From contig CAZVYN010000010.1 of assembly GCA_964631125.1 (NCBI GenBank), positions 1-64,000 of the forward strand: a stretch of DNA of 64,000 nt. The letters run 5' to 3'. This document shows positions 63,259 to 64,000 of this stretch, in pieces. The stretch comes from CAZVYN01 sp964631125 (GTDB lineage Bacteria; Eisenbacteria; RBG-16-71-46; CAIMUX01). The stretch's first letter is position 1; the number at the start of each line of letters is the position of its first letter. A model generated the notes under the pieces. It searched no databases and was not told where the DNA came from. It saw nothing but the letters and a program-made list of their open reading frames with translations. Made by a program: the position numbers and the translations under genes.

Positions 63259-64000
63259 ATGCACACGATCGAGTCGAGTCCGGAGTTCGTCGCGCAGGCC
63301 TATGACCGGATCGAGCGTCGGTTGACGATCGTGCGCGAGCGGCTCGGAAGGCCGCTCACGTTCGCGGAGAAGACGCTCTTCGGACACCTCGACGACCCCA
63401 CGGGACAAGACCTCACGCGAGGGAAGAGCTACCTGCAGGTGCGGCCCGATCGCGTCGCGATGCAGGATGCGACGGCGCAGATGGCGCTCCTCCAGTTCAT
63501 CTCCGCGGGGATCCCGCGGGTGGCGGCGCCGACGACGGTGCACTGCGATCATCTCATCCAGGCGCGGGTCGGCGCGGCGTCCGACCTGAGCGCGGCGCAA
63601 TACGAGAACGAGGAGGTATACGCATTCCTCGCGTCGGCCTCGCAGAAGTACGGCATCGGATTCTGGAAGCCGGGGGCGGGGATCATCCACCAGGTCGTGC
63701 TGGAGAATTACGCGTTCCCGGGCGGGCTCATGATCGGCACCGACTCGCACACGCCCAACGCCGGCGGGCTCGGCATGTTCGCCTCCGGTGTCGGCGGCGC
63801 CGACGCGGTCGACGTGATGGCCGATCTGCCGTGGGAAGTGAAGAACCCGGGCATCGTCGGCGTCTACCTGACGGGAGAGATGAACGGCTGGACCGCGCCG
63901 AAGGATGTCATCCTCTACCTCTGCGGCGTACTGACCGTGAAGGGCGGGACGAACAACGTCGTCGAGTACTTCGGGCCGGGCGTGCGTTCGATCTCCTGCA
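63259..64000 (+). CDS. Aconitate hydratase, 5' part (cut by window edge)
   Basis: 247 codons are visible from ATG 63259, preceded by GAGGGAG. The translation starts MHTIESSPEFVAQAYDRI and contains FGHLDDP, VRPDRVAMQDATAQMALLQF, TVHCDHLIQA, GAGIIHQVVLENYAFPGG and GTDSHTPNAGGLGMFASGVG. These are the mitochondrial-type aconitase segments, including the active-site His (HCDH), Asp-His (TDSH) and Gly-rich loops. The cluster Cys residues and the swivel domain lie beyond the window. It isomerises citrate to isocitrate and needs a [4Fe-4S] cluster. Confidence 0.95.
   Translation, partial: MHTIESSPEFVAQAYDRIERRLTIVRERLGRPLTFAEKTLFGHLDDPTGQDLTRGKSYLQVRPDRVAMQDATAQMALLQFISAGIPRVAAPTTVHCDHLIQARVGAASDLSAAQYENEEVYAFLASASQKYGIGFWKPGAGIIHQVVLENYAFPGGLMIGTDSHTPNAGGLGMFASGVGGADAVDVMADLPWEVKNPGIVGVYLTGEMNGWTAPKDVILYLCGVLTVKGGTNNVVEYFGPGVRSISC

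Overview
The window is a G+C-rich bacterial scaffold from an assembly: two runs of exactly 100 N (47518-47617 and 63103-63202) mark joins of unknown length. Genes are dense, often overlap by 1-4 bases (ATGA, GTGA, TTGA) and often start with GTG or TTG. Several long secreted proteins end in a FlgD/type-IX-like tail (Gly-Val-Tyr-x-x-Arg), and one carries a Cys-rich Gly-Ala-Cys-Cys repeat. I infer an uncultured Gram-negative lineage of the FCB group or a relative, with Candidatus Eisenbacteria as the best guess. No rRNA or phylogenetic marker here settles this.

Layout. 1-9332 is mostly minus strand: thiO-thiS, a small orphan gene between two palindromes, a MacAB-like efflux operon (adaptor, ATPase, two permeases), a polytopic membrane protein and an LD-carboxypeptidase. 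9404-15231 holds secreted proteins: one with a FlgD-like tail, an eight-repeat Cys-rich protein, a thioredoxin-fold protein with an in-frame TGA exactly where the first redox cysteine should be (strong selenoprotein candidate), and a propeller-like protein. 15434-22788 holds a REC-PAS-GGDEF-EAL protein, a frameshifted gene, a small membrane ORF coupled to a glycosyltransferase, a DUF4097-type protein, RNase HI and a five-S1-domain protein.

22807-31084 is a continuous minus-strand Suf iron-sulfur operon: Rrf2 regulator, SufC, SufB, SufD, Rieske ferredoxin, SufS, SufU and a SufT-like DUF59 protein. An FHA-GAF-PP2C phosphatase is coupled to its 3' end. tRNA-Asn follows at 31269. 31559-33851 is a cluster of toxin-antitoxin modules, some intact and some internally deleted, with remnants of an ArsR-SRPBCC pair. 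33921-46181 contains a lipoprotein, a DAG-kinase/PAP2 fusion, a decayed response regulator, an SLC13 transporter, an F420-reductase-like protein, two periplasmic peptidoglycan enzymes and an AttEFGH-like ABC system with its CrtC-like secreted partner.

46325-64000 contains Lon protease (interrupted by a gap inside a repetitive linker), an OmpA lipoprotein, a formiminotransferase-cyclodeaminase fusion, envelope lipoproteins (one frameshifted), a 1345-residue NHL/cohesin protein beside a cohesin lipoprotein, a transposase-like gene, NadA, and the 5' end of aconitase. Metabolically the window links thiamin, NAD, Fe-S cluster and TCA functions; NadA, aconitase and the Rieske protein are all clients of Suf. 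The rest is mostly cell envelope and secretion.
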